Positions 19,268 through 26,846 of a DNA stretch of 64,000 nt are shown here, in pieces. Both the position numbers and the translations under genes were made by a program. The notes beneath the pieces are model-generated. The model was given only the letters and a program-made list of their open reading frames with translations. It was not told the origin of the DNA and made no database searches. The stretch's first letter is position 1. Each line of letters opens with the position of its first letter. Source of the DNA: Sulfurimonas sp. (GTDB taxonomy: Bacteria; Campylobacterota; Campylobacteria; Campylobacterales; Sulfurimonadaceae); the NCBI GenBank assembly GCA_013791885.1, contig VMSZ01000020.1, forward strand, positions 1-64,000. Reading direction: 5' to 3'.

Positions 19268-20055
19268 GAGCTGCCGTACTTCAGCTCAGTGCGCAGGGAC
19301 TCAGCAGCACAAAGCTCTACAACTACATAAGAGTCGCAAATTCAAAAGGCGTGAAAGTCCTTCTTTTGGGAGAGTATATTCTTAACCCTTTTTTTAAAGA
19401 GCTCGAAACAATGTCTATCTCAATGATTGAGGAACAGGCGAACCAACAGATAAAAATGCTTAAAGAACTCTCTTCTACTTATAAGATGACTATTATTGCC
19501 CCTTTAGCGATTGTTAAACGCAAAAAAGTCTATAAAACCATCGCAAAATTTGCTCCAAATTCTACTTCTTACTACAAACAGCAGCTTCTTATTAATTATT
19601 CACACTGGAATGAAGAGAAGTTTTTTGCCAATGAAATCAAGCCTATAGAATCACCCCTTATTTTTAACATTGGCGGCTTTAAGTTTGCAATTATGGGCGG
19701 CTTTGAACTTCACTTTGATGAACTCTGGACGGAGATAAAATCTAAAAATGTTGACTGCGTTTTACTTCCAAGTGTTGCAACATTTGAATCTTATGAGCGA
19801 TGGAAAAATCTTATACTCTCACGAGCATTTACGCATAACTGCTACATCTTGCGTGCAAACCGTATCGGCGAGTATCAGGATAAAGAGTTTAGCTGGAAGT
19901 TTTACGGCGACTCTTTACTTGCTTCACCAAACGGTGAAATGCTTGAGCATCTTGGGAACAAGGAAGAGCTTATGATTGTAGATATGAGCCACACCGAGGT
20001 CATTCAGGCAAGAAGAGTATGGGGATTTAAAGAAATGAGTAACAAAAGATTGTGA
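19264..20055 (+). CDS. carbon-nitrogen hydrolase family protein lacking the catalytic Cys
   Basis: A 263-residue nitrilase-superfamily fold starting at GTG, overlapping xseB by 4 nt. Of the Glu-Lys-Cys triad, Glu37 (LLLGEYIL) and Lys105 (YYKQQLL) are visible. The 'ICYDLRFPE' element is IMGGFELHFDE, with Gly146 in the Cys position. The downstream RAFTHNCYILRANRIGE and YGDSLLASPNGEM match the family. Unless another residue substitutes, it cannot act as an amidase, and a structural or binding role is likelier. The position between xseB and murC matches the hydrolase seen there in Campylobacter (from memory). Confidence 0.85.
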   Translation: MRAAVLQLSAQGLSSTKLYNYIRVANSKGVKVLLLGEYILNPFFKELETMSISMIEEQANQQIKMLKELSSTYKMTIIAPLAIVKRKKVYKTIAKFAPNSTSYYKQQLLINYSHWNEEKFFANEIKPIESPLIFNIGGFKFAIMGGFELHFDELWTEIKSKNVDCVLLPSVATFESYERWKNLILSRAFTHNCYILRANRIGEYQDKEFSWKFYGDSLLASPNGEMLEHLGNKEELMIVDMSHTEVIQARRVWGFKEMSNKRL

Positions 20056-20061
20056 TATAAT
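20056..20061 (+). promoter_or_regulatory. -10 box upstream of the ThiF-like gene
   Basis: TTGTGATATAATCAC has a TATAAT 29 nt before the ATG at 20090, starting at the stop codon of the preceding gene. AAGGATA provides the ribosome site. Confidence 0.45.
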
Positions 20062-20089
20062 CACTCTTTTTTGAAATAAGGATACACTC

Positions 20090-20761
20090 ATGATGCAATA
20101 TTTTCACAGACAAGTGCAACTTTGGGGAGAAGAGACCCAAACTCTTTTACAAGGTAAAAAAATAGCCGTTATAGGTTCTGGAGGACTAGGAAGTTCTCTT
20201 GCGTTTGCTCTTGGTGCGAGCGGCATCGGTGAAATTCATATGGTTGACTTTGATGAAGTCAGCCTTCATAACATCCACAGACAAATTGCTTTTAAAACCG
20301 GTGATGAGGGTAAAAACAAAGCTGTTGTAAACGCAGCGATTATTGAGCAAAGATGTCCTTTCGTCAAAGCAATGGCTCATGAATGCGATTTTAAAACATG
20401 GTCACTTAAAAATATAGAAGTAGACCTCATAATAGACGCAACAGACAATCTCCCTTCACGCGCAGAGATAAACGCCTACGCAAAAAGTAAAAATCTTCCT
20501 TGGGTGTACGGCAGCGTTGAAGCCTTTCATGGTCAAGTCTCTTTCATTGAAGAGTCATCATTTTCCGATGCTTTTAAAATCGTACAAAAAACACCCGCAG
20601 GTATTGCCGCACCTATTGTTATGCACATTGCTTCACTTCAGGCAAATTTGGCACTGAGATACTTAGCGGGCTTGAGCGTAAAAAAAGACATGCTTTATTA
20701 TCTCTTTTTTAACAACGAGGGCGAACTTATAACACAAAAATTCTCCCTTCCAAAGAGTTAA
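20090..20761 (+). CDS. ThiF/MoeB/HesA-type adenylyltransferase
   Basis: E1-like enzyme that would adenylate the C-terminal glycine of a ubiquitin-like sulfur carrier (ThiS or MoaD type). The nucleotide loop GSGGLGSSLA is at about residues 29-38. The acceptor region VDFDEVSLHNIHRQIAF and the catalytic Asp in IDATDNLPSRAEIN are present. The 223-residue length fits a minimal ThiF. No CXXC zinc pairs are seen, unlike MoeB, so the partner is uncertain. The next gene begins 1 nt after the stop. Confidence 0.85.
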   Translation: MMQYFHRQVQLWGEETQTLLQGKKIAVIGSGGLGSSLAFALGASGIGEIHMVDFDEVSLHNIHRQIAFKTGDEGKNKAVVNAAIIEQRCPFVKAMAHECDFKTWSLKNIEVDLIIDATDNLPSRAEINAYAKSKNLPWVYGSVEAFHGQVSFIEESSFSDAFKIVQKTPAGIAAPIVMHIASLQANLALRYLAGLSVKKDMLYYLFFNNEGELITQKFSLPKS

Positions 20762-20762
20762 A

Positions 20763-21518
20763 ATGATCAAATATTCCTCTCTTTTACTCTTTTTACTTTT
20801 TACGGCTCATGCAAATGAAAATTATAAAGAGTTGCCCACAAAACAAGGCTATTTGAGCTCTATTTCAGCTTGTAAAGAACTCGGCAGGGAATGGCGTTTA
20901 CCGGAGATTTGGGAGCTTTTTGATTTACGTGGCAAAACCGATGAATTTGGAATGGACAAACGCTACTGGTCGGCAACATCACTCAAAGAATCGCGTGAAC
21001 TCAGTACCCATACGGGCAGTGATGAAGTTTTCATACGTGACAATTCCATCCCCGCGTTTGCGTTTTACCTTCAAGATGGAGATATTACTCCGACTCCCAA
21101 AGAGATCAACGCGCTTGCTCTTTGCACAAATCTTCCAAAACGTGAACAAAAAGAAAGCTATTTTACTCTCACAGAGAATGGGGTTGAAGACTCTCTCAAT
21201 AATATTCTTTGGGAACCTCAAGCTAGTAATAATAAAGAGAATTTTGAAGATGCGAAAGAGTTCTGCGAAGAGAAAAAAACAGGGGGAAAATCTTGGAGAC
21301 TTCCAAGCGTAGATGAGCTCTACTCCATTGTAAATTACAACTACGTCAAACCCTCTGTAAATACTGCTGTCTTTTCACAAATGAAGAAAAAATACTATTG
21401 GAGTGAAGATAGTTTTAGAAATGATGAAGCCTATGTTGTAGGCTTCAGTATAGGAAGTGTTGCCACAAGCAAGAAGAATCTAAAAAGCTATTTCAGATGT
21501 GTGAGCGATAAAGAGTAA
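20763..21518 (+). CDS. exported DUF1566 protein with two lectin-like repeats
   Basis: A 251-residue protein with signal peptide MIKYSSLLLFLLFTAHANE. There are two related halves. SACKELGREWRLPEIWELFD with RYWSATS lies at about 33-75, and EFCEEKKTGGKSWRLPSVDELYSIV with YYWSEDSF at about 160-215, ending in SYFRCVSDKE. The W-RLP-DEL signature is the DUF1566/Lcl_C C-type-lectin-like fold, related to the lipoprotein at 3211. Binding partners are unknown. It directly follows the ThiF-like gene, so co-transcription is likely. Confidence 0.8.
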   Translation: MIKYSSLLLFLLFTAHANENYKELPTKQGYLSSISACKELGREWRLPEIWELFDLRGKTDEFGMDKRYWSATSLKESRELSTHTGSDEVFIRDNSIPAFAFYLQDGDITPTPKEINALALCTNLPKREQKESYFTLTENGVEDSLNNILWEPQASNNKENFEDAKEFCEEKKTGGKSWRLPSVDELYSIVNYNYVKPSVNTAVFSQMKKKYYWSEDSFRNDEAYVVGFSIGSVATSKKNLKSYFRCVSDKE

Positions 21519-21521
21519 GCC

Positions 21522-22370
21522 CTATTTTCTTACTAGCTTTTTTGCAAACAAAGCTAGTATTCCAATTGCAAGACCTACCAATAACTCTGCTAAAATTGAA
21601 GGTAAAAATCCTGAAATATCGTGCAAAAGATGTACATTGTGCACAAATATCCCTCCCGCAACCAAAAGCATTGCAAGAGTTCCAACAACTGTTAAAGCTT
21701 TTATAACTTTTGGAAGTCCCTGAACAAGAACATTGCCAATTGCGTGCATCAATTTTTTCGTGTCATTTGCCATCGCAATAAGCTTAAATCCAAAATCATC
21801 CATTCTTACAATAAGCGCCACAATCCCGTAAACACCGACAGTTGCCAAAAGTGCGACTATACTGACTGCAATCATCTGTATAGGGAGTGTTTGTTCTACA
21901 ACCGAACCAAGAGCAATGATGACTATTTCCACCGAGAGTATAAAATCTGTCAAAATCGCCGACTTGATTTTCTCTTTTTCAATTTTCAAAATCTCCTCTT
22001 CACTGAGACTTTCTTTTTCAACTTTAGCGTGTTTATGAGGATAAAAATAGTCATAAATCTTTTCTGCACCTTCGTACGCTAAATAAACGCCGCCAACCAT
22101 TAAAACAGGAACTATGCTCCAAGGAGCAAAGGCACTGAGTAAAAACGCAAAGGGTAAAATAATGAGTTTGTTTTTAAACGAGCCTTTTGTAATGGCCCAT
22201 AAAACGGGAAGTTCTCTTGAAGAGGCAAAGTTGGACGCTTTTTGGGCATTTACCGCCAAATCATCCCCAAGTATGCCCGCTGTTTTTTTAGTTGCCACCT
22301 TGCTCATGGCCGCTGCGTCATCGAGTAAAGCTGCTATATCATCAAATACGGCAAAAAATCCACCTGTCAT
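21522..22370 (-). CDS. DUF808 family membrane protein
   Basis: A 282-residue integral membrane protein of the YedI/DUF808 family. FAVFDDIAALLDDAAAMSKVATKKTAGILGDDLAVNAQK at the N-terminus is diagnostic. About six hydrophobic helices follow (residues 70-110, 140-190, 215-245, 255-280). The function of the family is unknown. It is read opposite to and almost abuts the DUF1566 gene (3 nt between stops). Ribosome site AAGGAAC precedes the ATG on the minus strand. Confidence 0.9.
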   Translation of the reverse strand: MTGGFFAVFDDIAALLDDAAAMSKVATKKTAGILGDDLAVNAQKASNFASSRELPVLWAITKGSFKNKLIILPFAFLLSAFAPWSIVPVLMVGGVYLAYEGAEKIYDYFYPHKHAKVEKESLSEEEILKIEKEKIKSAILTDFILSVEIVIIALGSVVEQTLPIQMIAVSIVALLATVGVYGIVALIVRMDDFGFKLIAMANDTKKLMHAIGNVLVQGLPKVIKALTVVGTLAMLLVAGGIFVHNVHLLHDISGFLPSILAELLVGLAIGILALFAKKLVRK

Positions 22371-22455
22371 TTTTGTTCCTTGGAAATTAAAGTGAGGTAT
22401 TATATTTCAAATGTGATTATTTTATTCTGTAGATTTTTTTAGGAGAAGAGTGTTC

Positions 22456-22486
22456 ATGACACCTCCTTCTGAAAGGAGGATGTCAT
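22456..22486. terminator. strong hairpin downstream of the haem lipoprotein gene
   Basis: ATGACA-CCTCCTT pairs with AAGGAGG-TGTCAT across a 4-nt loop with one bulged A, giving 13 base pairs. It lies between the 3' end of the minus-strand haem lipoprotein and the DUF808 start. The T-run (ATTTTTT) is on the plus side, so the hairpin may also block readthrough in that direction. Confidence 0.65.
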
Positions 22487-22494
22487 AAGATTTT

Positions 22495-23106
22495 TTAGAA
22501 TTTTGAGATATGCTCAGAAATTGCTGTAATGTCTGCATCGCTTAATTTAGATGCTTGACCTTTCATAACGTTTTTCATAGCTCCGCCGTATGTTCCGTCT
22601 TTATAACCATTTAGAGCCTCGGCAATTTTACCTGCATCCCAGCCTTTAATGATTTGAGACTTTCCAAGAGCGACTTTCTCTGCGTTTTGACCATGGCAGC
22701 TTGCACATGCTTTATACAGGTCTGCACCTGAGACAGTTGTTGCAGGTGCAACAACGTCTTCAACTGCAGCTGCAATAGGGGCAACACTTTCTTCAACTTT
22801 TACAGTTGCTTCTTGTGCTGCTTCTTTTATTTCTGCCACTGCTTCTTTTGTAGTTTCATCAACAGTTTTTGTTACATCTGCTACCGCATTTTGAGTCTCA
22901 GCCACAGCTGTTTGCGTCTCTTGCGCTGCTTCTTTAACAACAACTTCTGCTGCTTTAGTCGCATCGTCAACTACTTTAGTAACGGCTTCAGTTTTTTGCT
23001 CAACCACAGTTTGTGTATTTGTACTGTTCGTAGCTGTTTTATCTTCACCGCATCCTATAAGTAAAGATGCTACAGCTATCGACAATACTATTTTAAAGTA
23101 AGTCAT
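22495..23106 (-). CDS. lipoprotein with Ala/Glu-rich stalk and C-terminal cytochrome c domain
   Basis: A 203-residue lipoprotein: KIVLSIAVASLLIGC places the lipidated Cys at residue 19. Residues 30-125 are a low-complexity helical stalk of repeated A/V/E/T (VKEAAQETQTAVAETQNAVA type). A class I cytochrome c domain follows, with CASCH (haem ligands) at about 136-140 and a distal Met probably in GGAMKNVMKGQ. This would hold a haem away from the membrane as an electron shuttle. It begins 3 nt after a paralogous lipoprotein gene that shares its signal peptide, so the two are probably an operon. Confidence 0.85.
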   Translation of the reverse strand: MTYFKIVLSIAVASLLIGCGEDKTATNSTNTQTVVEQKTEAVTKVVDDATKAAEVVVKEAAQETQTAVAETQNAVADVTKTVDETTKEAVAEIKEAAQEATVKVEESVAPIAAAVEDVVAPATTVSGADLYKACASCHGQNAEKVALGKSQIIKGWDAGKIAEALNGYKDGTYGGAMKNVMKGQASKLSDADITAISEHISKF

Positions 23107-23109
23107 GAC

Positions 23110-23427
23110 TTAGTTCTCTGTCTCTTTTGTAACGCCTTCAACAACGTCTGTTGCAGCATCTTTTACATCTTCAACAACATCTGTTGCTACTTCTGCTGTT
23201 GCATCTTTTACATCTTCAACAACTTCTACAGCCGTATCTGTTGCGTCTTGAACAGCAGTTTCTACTTCAGCAGCTACAGTATCGGTAGGCTCTGTTGTAT
23301 TTGCTTCAACAGCATCCGCAGTTTTTTCGATTGCTGTTGTTTGATTTTCATCTACGGTTGTTGTTGCTTTGTCATCACTACATCCGATTAGGAAAAGTGC
23401 AAGAGCGATTGATAGTACTATTTTCAT
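23110..23427 (-). CDS. small lipoprotein with Val/Ala/Asp repeats
   Basis: A 105-residue lipoprotein starting MKIVLSIALALFLIGCSDDK (lipidated Cys16). The frame is open further upstream, but the ATG at 23427 has AAGGA at 8 nt and gives a proper signal, so it is preferred. The mature part is an acidic LEA-like repeat (VVEDVKDATAEVATDVVEDV and on), with 24-nt direct DNA repeats at about 23158 and 23206. Its N-terminus is nearly the same as that of the haem lipoprotein just downstream, which indicates tandem duplication in which one copy gained or lost the cytochrome domain. Confidence 0.8.
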   Translation of the reverse strand: MKIVLSIALALFLIGCSDDKATTTVDENQTTAIEKTADAVEANTTEPTDTVAAEVETAVQDATDTAVEVVEDVKDATAEVATDVVEDVKDAATDVVEGVTKETEN

Positions 23428-23528
23428 ATGATTCATCCTTAAAAATTGAATGCGCAATTGTACAACATTTTTTTCTTCTTGCAGATGCAATCGAAAACAT
23501 AGTTAATGAGTTTGTAAAAGATTTTTGC

Positions 23529-23534
23529 TATAAT
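23529..23534 (+). promoter_or_regulatory. -10 box upstream of the aminotransferase gene
   Basis: TTTTTGCTATAATTCC has the same TTTTGCTATAAT form as the gatA promoter, 29 nt before the ATG at 23564. Confidence 0.55.
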
Positions 23535-23563
23535 TCCACCATTTAAAACAAGCGAAAGTAACT

Positions 23564-24703
23564 ATGAATTTTGAACCCTACCCATTTGAAAAACTTAACA
23601 ATTTACTAGAAAATATCGAAGTTACAGACAAGTATTCTCCAATAGCTCTAACCATAGGAGAACCGCAATTTCAAACACCCGCTTTTATACAAAAAGCCTT
23701 GTGTGACAATGCAGCATTACTTCAGAAGTATCCAAAAACTGCCGGTGAAGATGGCTTAATAAACGCACAATTAGAGTTCATTGAAAAAAGGTTCCACACA
23801 AAACTCAAGCCAAGCCAGTTAATTCCTACATTTGGAACAAGAGAAGTACTTTTTAACTTCCCTCAATTTTTGCTTTTTGACAAAAAAGAGCCGGTAATGG
23901 CTTACACAAACCCTTTTTATCAGATTTATGAAGGTGCAGCTATTGCATCAAGAGCCAAAGTTATTCATCTGAATTTAACTGAGGAAAACAACTTTAAACC
24001 TGAAATAGATGAAACGCAGCTTGCAAAATGCGATTTGGTTATTTTAAACTTTCCAAACAACCCTACTTCCTCAGTGCTTAGCATCGAAGAACTCGTAACT
24101 TGGGTAAAACTCGCACTCAAGCACGATTTTGTTCTGCTTAATGACGAATGCTACAGCGAAATATATACAGATAATCCGATTCCTTCACTGCTTGAAGCTT
24201 CTACTTTTGCAGAAAACGCAGACTTTAAAAATATTATTGTCATCAATTCTATCTCTAAACGCTCTTCTGCTCCGGGACTGCGTTCTGGTTTTATAGCCGG
24301 AGATGAAGCAATATTAAAAGAGTATATGAAATACAGAACATACATAGGCTGTGCTTCTCCTCTTCCTCTTCAAAGTGCGGCGGCAGCAGCTTGGAGTGAT
24401 GAAGAGCACGTGAGCATTTCAAGAGAAATCTACAAAGAAAACTTTGCTTTGGCAAAAGAGATTTTAGGCATAAAAACGCCCGAGGCAACTTTTTATATCT
24501 GGCTCAAAGTAGATGATGCACTTGCGTTTACTCAAAAACTTCATAAAGAGTACAATGTCAAAGTACTTCCAGGCGAATATTTGGCACGCGACAATGCACT
24601 CGCAGATAACCCGGGCAAAGGCTTTGTCCGTATAGCTTTAGTAGAAAATCCGACAAAAACAAAAGATGCGTTACTAAGAATCAAGGAGTGTTTAGGTGAG
24701 TAA
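23564..24703 (+). CDS. dapC: class I/II PLP aminotransferase, probable succinyldiaminopimelate aminotransferase
   Basis: A 379-residue fold-type I aminotransferase. Features are LTIGEPQFQTP near the N-terminus, YPKTAGEDGLINA, NFPNNPTSSVLS, LLNDECYSEIY, the PLP lysine in INSISKRSSAPGLRSGF, and FVRIALVENP. The opening and overall pattern match enzymes annotated as DapC in this phylum, acting in the succinylase branch of lysine/meso-DAP synthesis. Substrate cannot be proven from sequence, and an aspartate- or other amino-acid-specific role remains possible. It overlaps the next gene by 8 nt and is upstream of murC, which suits a peptidoglycan precursor role. Confidence 0.75.
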   Translation: MNFEPYPFEKLNNLLENIEVTDKYSPIALTIGEPQFQTPAFIQKALCDNAALLQKYPKTAGEDGLINAQLEFIEKRFHTKLKPSQLIPTFGTREVLFNFPQFLLFDKKEPVMAYTNPFYQIYEGAAIASRAKVIHLNLTEENNFKPEIDETQLAKCDLVILNFPNNPTSSVLSIEELVTWVKLALKHDFVLLNDECYSEIYTDNPIPSLLEASTFAENADFKNIIVINSISKRSSAPGLRSGFIAGDEAILKEYMKYRTYIGCASPLPLQSAAAAAWSDEEHVSISREIYKENFALAKEILGIKTPEATFYIWLKVDDALAFTQKLHKEYNVKVLPGEYLARDNALADNPGKGFVRIALVENPTKTKDALLRIKECLGE

Positions 24704-25199
24704 AATAGAAGAGTTAAAAGCAGAAATTTTAGCGGCGCAGGAAAATTCGGACATTGCCTCACTTTACGTTTTAGAGCAAAAAGCGCACGATATATTTGAT
24801 GAAGAAACCCTCCATGCATTTTATGCGAACATCCTGGATTTGGCACTTGAGCGCCTTACTGAAGCGCTTGAGACTCATAGAGTTATGGACATGAACGAGG
24901 TGCAGGATTTTGCAACACTCAGAGCATTGTACGAGTATGCCATAGAACACTACAGTGCGGATAAATGTCAAGACGCGAGTGCCTTATTTGAAGTTCTCAG
25001 CGGCCTCAGCAACGACAAAAAATTCTCTGCAGCTCTAAAGTTTCACTCCCTTGCCGCAGCTGAGAATCTCCCTTTAGATGATTTTTTAGAAAACATTGCA
25101 GATATTGACGCAACGCAAAACGCAGGCACTTTTTACATCAGCTGCTTCCAAGAAAAGGCACAAAAATTGCTAGATAATGTCCAAAGCAAGGGGAAATAA
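24696..25199 (+). CDS. uncharacterised helical cytoplasmic protein
   Basis: A 167-residue product starting at GTG, overlapping the aminotransferase by 8 nt and followed within 4 nt by the murC start. It is entirely helical, acidic at the N-terminus, and has TPR-like stretches (LRALYEYAIEHYSADKCQDA and SAALKFHSLAAAENLPLDDF). There is no signal peptide or catalytic motif. Position and coupling suggest a role linked to the aminotransferase/murC unit. The family was not recognised. Confidence 0.75.
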   Translation: MSKIEELKAEILAAQENSDIASLYVLEQKAHDIFDEETLHAFYANILDLALERLTEALETHRVMDMNEVQDFATLRALYEYAIEHYSADKCQDASALFEVLSGLSNDKKFSAALKFHSLAAAENLPLDDFLENIADIDATQNAGTFYISCFQEKAQKLLDNVQSKGK

Positions 25200-25203
25200 T
25201 TTT

Positions 25204-26517
25204 ATGAAGATTCATTTTATCGGCATTGGCGGCATTGGTATCTCCGGACTAGCACAATATATGCATTATAAAGGTCATGAAATTAGCGGTTCTGACATTT
25301 CTGATAGTGTTATTATTAAAAAACTCCGCTCCCTTGGCATAAAAGTTACAGTTCCACATACATACGATGCCATTACAGACCAAGACCTTGTCGTTCACTC
25401 TGCAATTATCCGTCCTGACAATCCTGAGATTGTTGCTGCAAAAGAGAAAGGAATAGAGGTTCTCGCACGCCGTGAAGCCCTGCTTAAAATTTTAGATGAC
25501 AGAAAAGTCTACTCTGTAGCCGGAGCTCATGGAAAAAGTACGACAACTGCTATCCTTACGGCTATCATGGATGGTTCTGCCATCATCGGTGCGGAGTCAA
25601 AATCTTTTGGCTCAAATGTGCGTTATAACGCGAACAGCGATATTATGCTCTTTGAAGCAGATGAAAGTGACGGAAGTTTTCTAAATTCAAATCCTCACTG
25701 TGCTATTGTTATAAACGCAGAACCGGAGCATATGGAATATTACGACTACAATTATGACAGTTTTTACAACTCCTACAAGACTTTCATCAAATCTGCGCCT
25801 TGCCGCGTTTTAAACGCAGAAGACAGTTTTTTATCTACACTTATAGACGAAATAGATGCACATTGGCTTTACCCGAGCAAAGACATTAAAAACATCGAAT
25901 ATATTCTTATCAATAATGAACCTCATACCCGCTTTGAGTTTAGAGATTTTGGAAGTTTTGATGTTTGGGGTTTTGGAGAGCACATTGCTCTTGACGCCGC
26001 ACTTGCAATTCTGGCAGCCAAAGAGTCTATGGATATTGAAACTATCCGTACGAATATTTTGACTTTTAAAGGCATAAAAAAACGCTTTGACATTGTCGGT
26101 CTGGAAGAAAATAACGTCATAATTGACGATTACGGTCACCACCCGACAGAAATTAAAGCGACATTCAAAGCGGTCAAAGAATATGCTTTTCTTAAGGGCA
26201 TAGAAAAAATAACTGTTATATGGCAGCCGCATAAATACTCCCGAACCATAGACAATCTGGATGCTTTCATGAAATGTTTTGAAGGAGCTTCTGAGCTGAT
26301 TATTTTACCGGTTTGGGCAGCCGGAGAGATGCCGAGAGAGATTAATTTCCAAGAAGATTTTAAACACTATAACCTCACTTTGGCAGACAGTATTTATAGA
26401 ATCAACAACACGGTAACGCTCATCAAAGACAAACAAGAGCTTCGCGTCCTTGACCAAGGCATGATTGTAAGCTTCGGGGCAGGCGACATTACCTACCAAA
26501 TACGAGGAATTGCATAA
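25204..26517 (+). CDS. murC: UDP-N-acetylmuramate-L-alanine ligase
   Basis: ATP-dependent Mur ligase that adds L-alanine to UDP-MurNAc in peptidoglycan synthesis. The 437-residue product starts MKIHFIGIGGIGISGLA (Rossmann GxGGxG). It has the ATP loop AGAHGKSTTT (Gly110-Thr113), FEADESDGSFL, the EHMEYYD segment and DDYGHHPTEI. An in-frame ATG at 25177 exists, but the 25204 ATG is preceded by AAGGGGA and matches the family N-terminus. The last base of the stop overlaps the next ATG (TAATG). Confidence 0.97.
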   Translation: MKIHFIGIGGIGISGLAQYMHYKGHEISGSDISDSVIIKKLRSLGIKVTVPHTYDAITDQDLVVHSAIIRPDNPEIVAAKEKGIEVLARREALLKILDDRKVYSVAGAHGKSTTTAILTAIMDGSAIIGAESKSFGSNVRYNANSDIMLFEADESDGSFLNSNPHCAIVINAEPEHMEYYDYNYDSFYNSYKTFIKSAPCRVLNAEDSFLSTLIDEIDAHWLYPSKDIKNIEYILINNEPHTRFEFRDFGSFDVWGFGEHIALDAALAILAAKESMDIETIRTNILTFKGIKKRFDIVGLEENNVIIDDYGHHPTEIKATFKAVKEYAFLKGIEKITVIWQPHKYSRTIDNLDAFMKCFEGASELIILPVWAAGEMPREINFQEDFKHYNLTLADSIYRINNTVTLIKDKQELRVLDQGMIVSFGAGDITYQIRGIA

Positions 26518-26846
26518 TGGCTTATCTTGCCGGACTAATAATAACTGCTCTCTTTTTTATGGCGATGCACTACTTTACAGAACTTACCAAGTCTCAAAAA
26601 GCGACTGCTACGGCCATTATTTTAACTATTATTCTCAGCGCCATTGCTTACAATGCCTACACTGAAGCGAAGCAGGAAAAAATGATGCAGGTCGTCATCA
26701 AGTTTAATCAGGGAAAAACGGTCGTGTGTAACGGAATAGATGTCAATAACACTACTTACTCTTTAAGCGTCGGCACCTATACTTTTATAGGCCTTCAAAA
26801 TACGCCAAATTATGGCCAAATGATTAGCGCGTCCACTTGCGAGTAG
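26517..26846 (+). CDS. small integral membrane protein between murC and mutS2
   Basis: A 109-residue protein with two membrane helices (about 2-18 and 31-50) and a C-terminal exported beta-rich part containing two Cys (VVCNGIDVNNTTYSL and ISASTCE). It starts on the murC stop codon and its end overlaps the mutS2 start. From memory, Campylobacter also has a small membrane protein at this place, so it is probably conserved in the phylum. The function is unknown. Confidence 0.8.
   Translation: MAYLAGLIITALFFMAMHYFTELTKSQKATATAIILTIILSAIAYNAYTEAKQEKMMQVVIKFNQGKTVVCNGIDVNNTTYSLSVGTYTFIGLQNTPNYGQMISASTCE

Noticed and set aside
20920-21312. 130-codon open frame on the plus strand
   Set aside because: It lies wholly inside the DUF1566 gene in another frame, has no ribosome site, and its product is basic low-complexity sequence.
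22813-23064. Cys/Phe-rich open frame opposite the haem lipoprotein
   Set aside because: It is the reverse reading of the Ala/Glu-rich stalk repeats, which produces such composition automatically.
23110-23290. Spaced short repeats resembling a CRISPR array
   Set aside because: The repeats are in frame within a coding stalk, with irregular spacing and no unique spacers.
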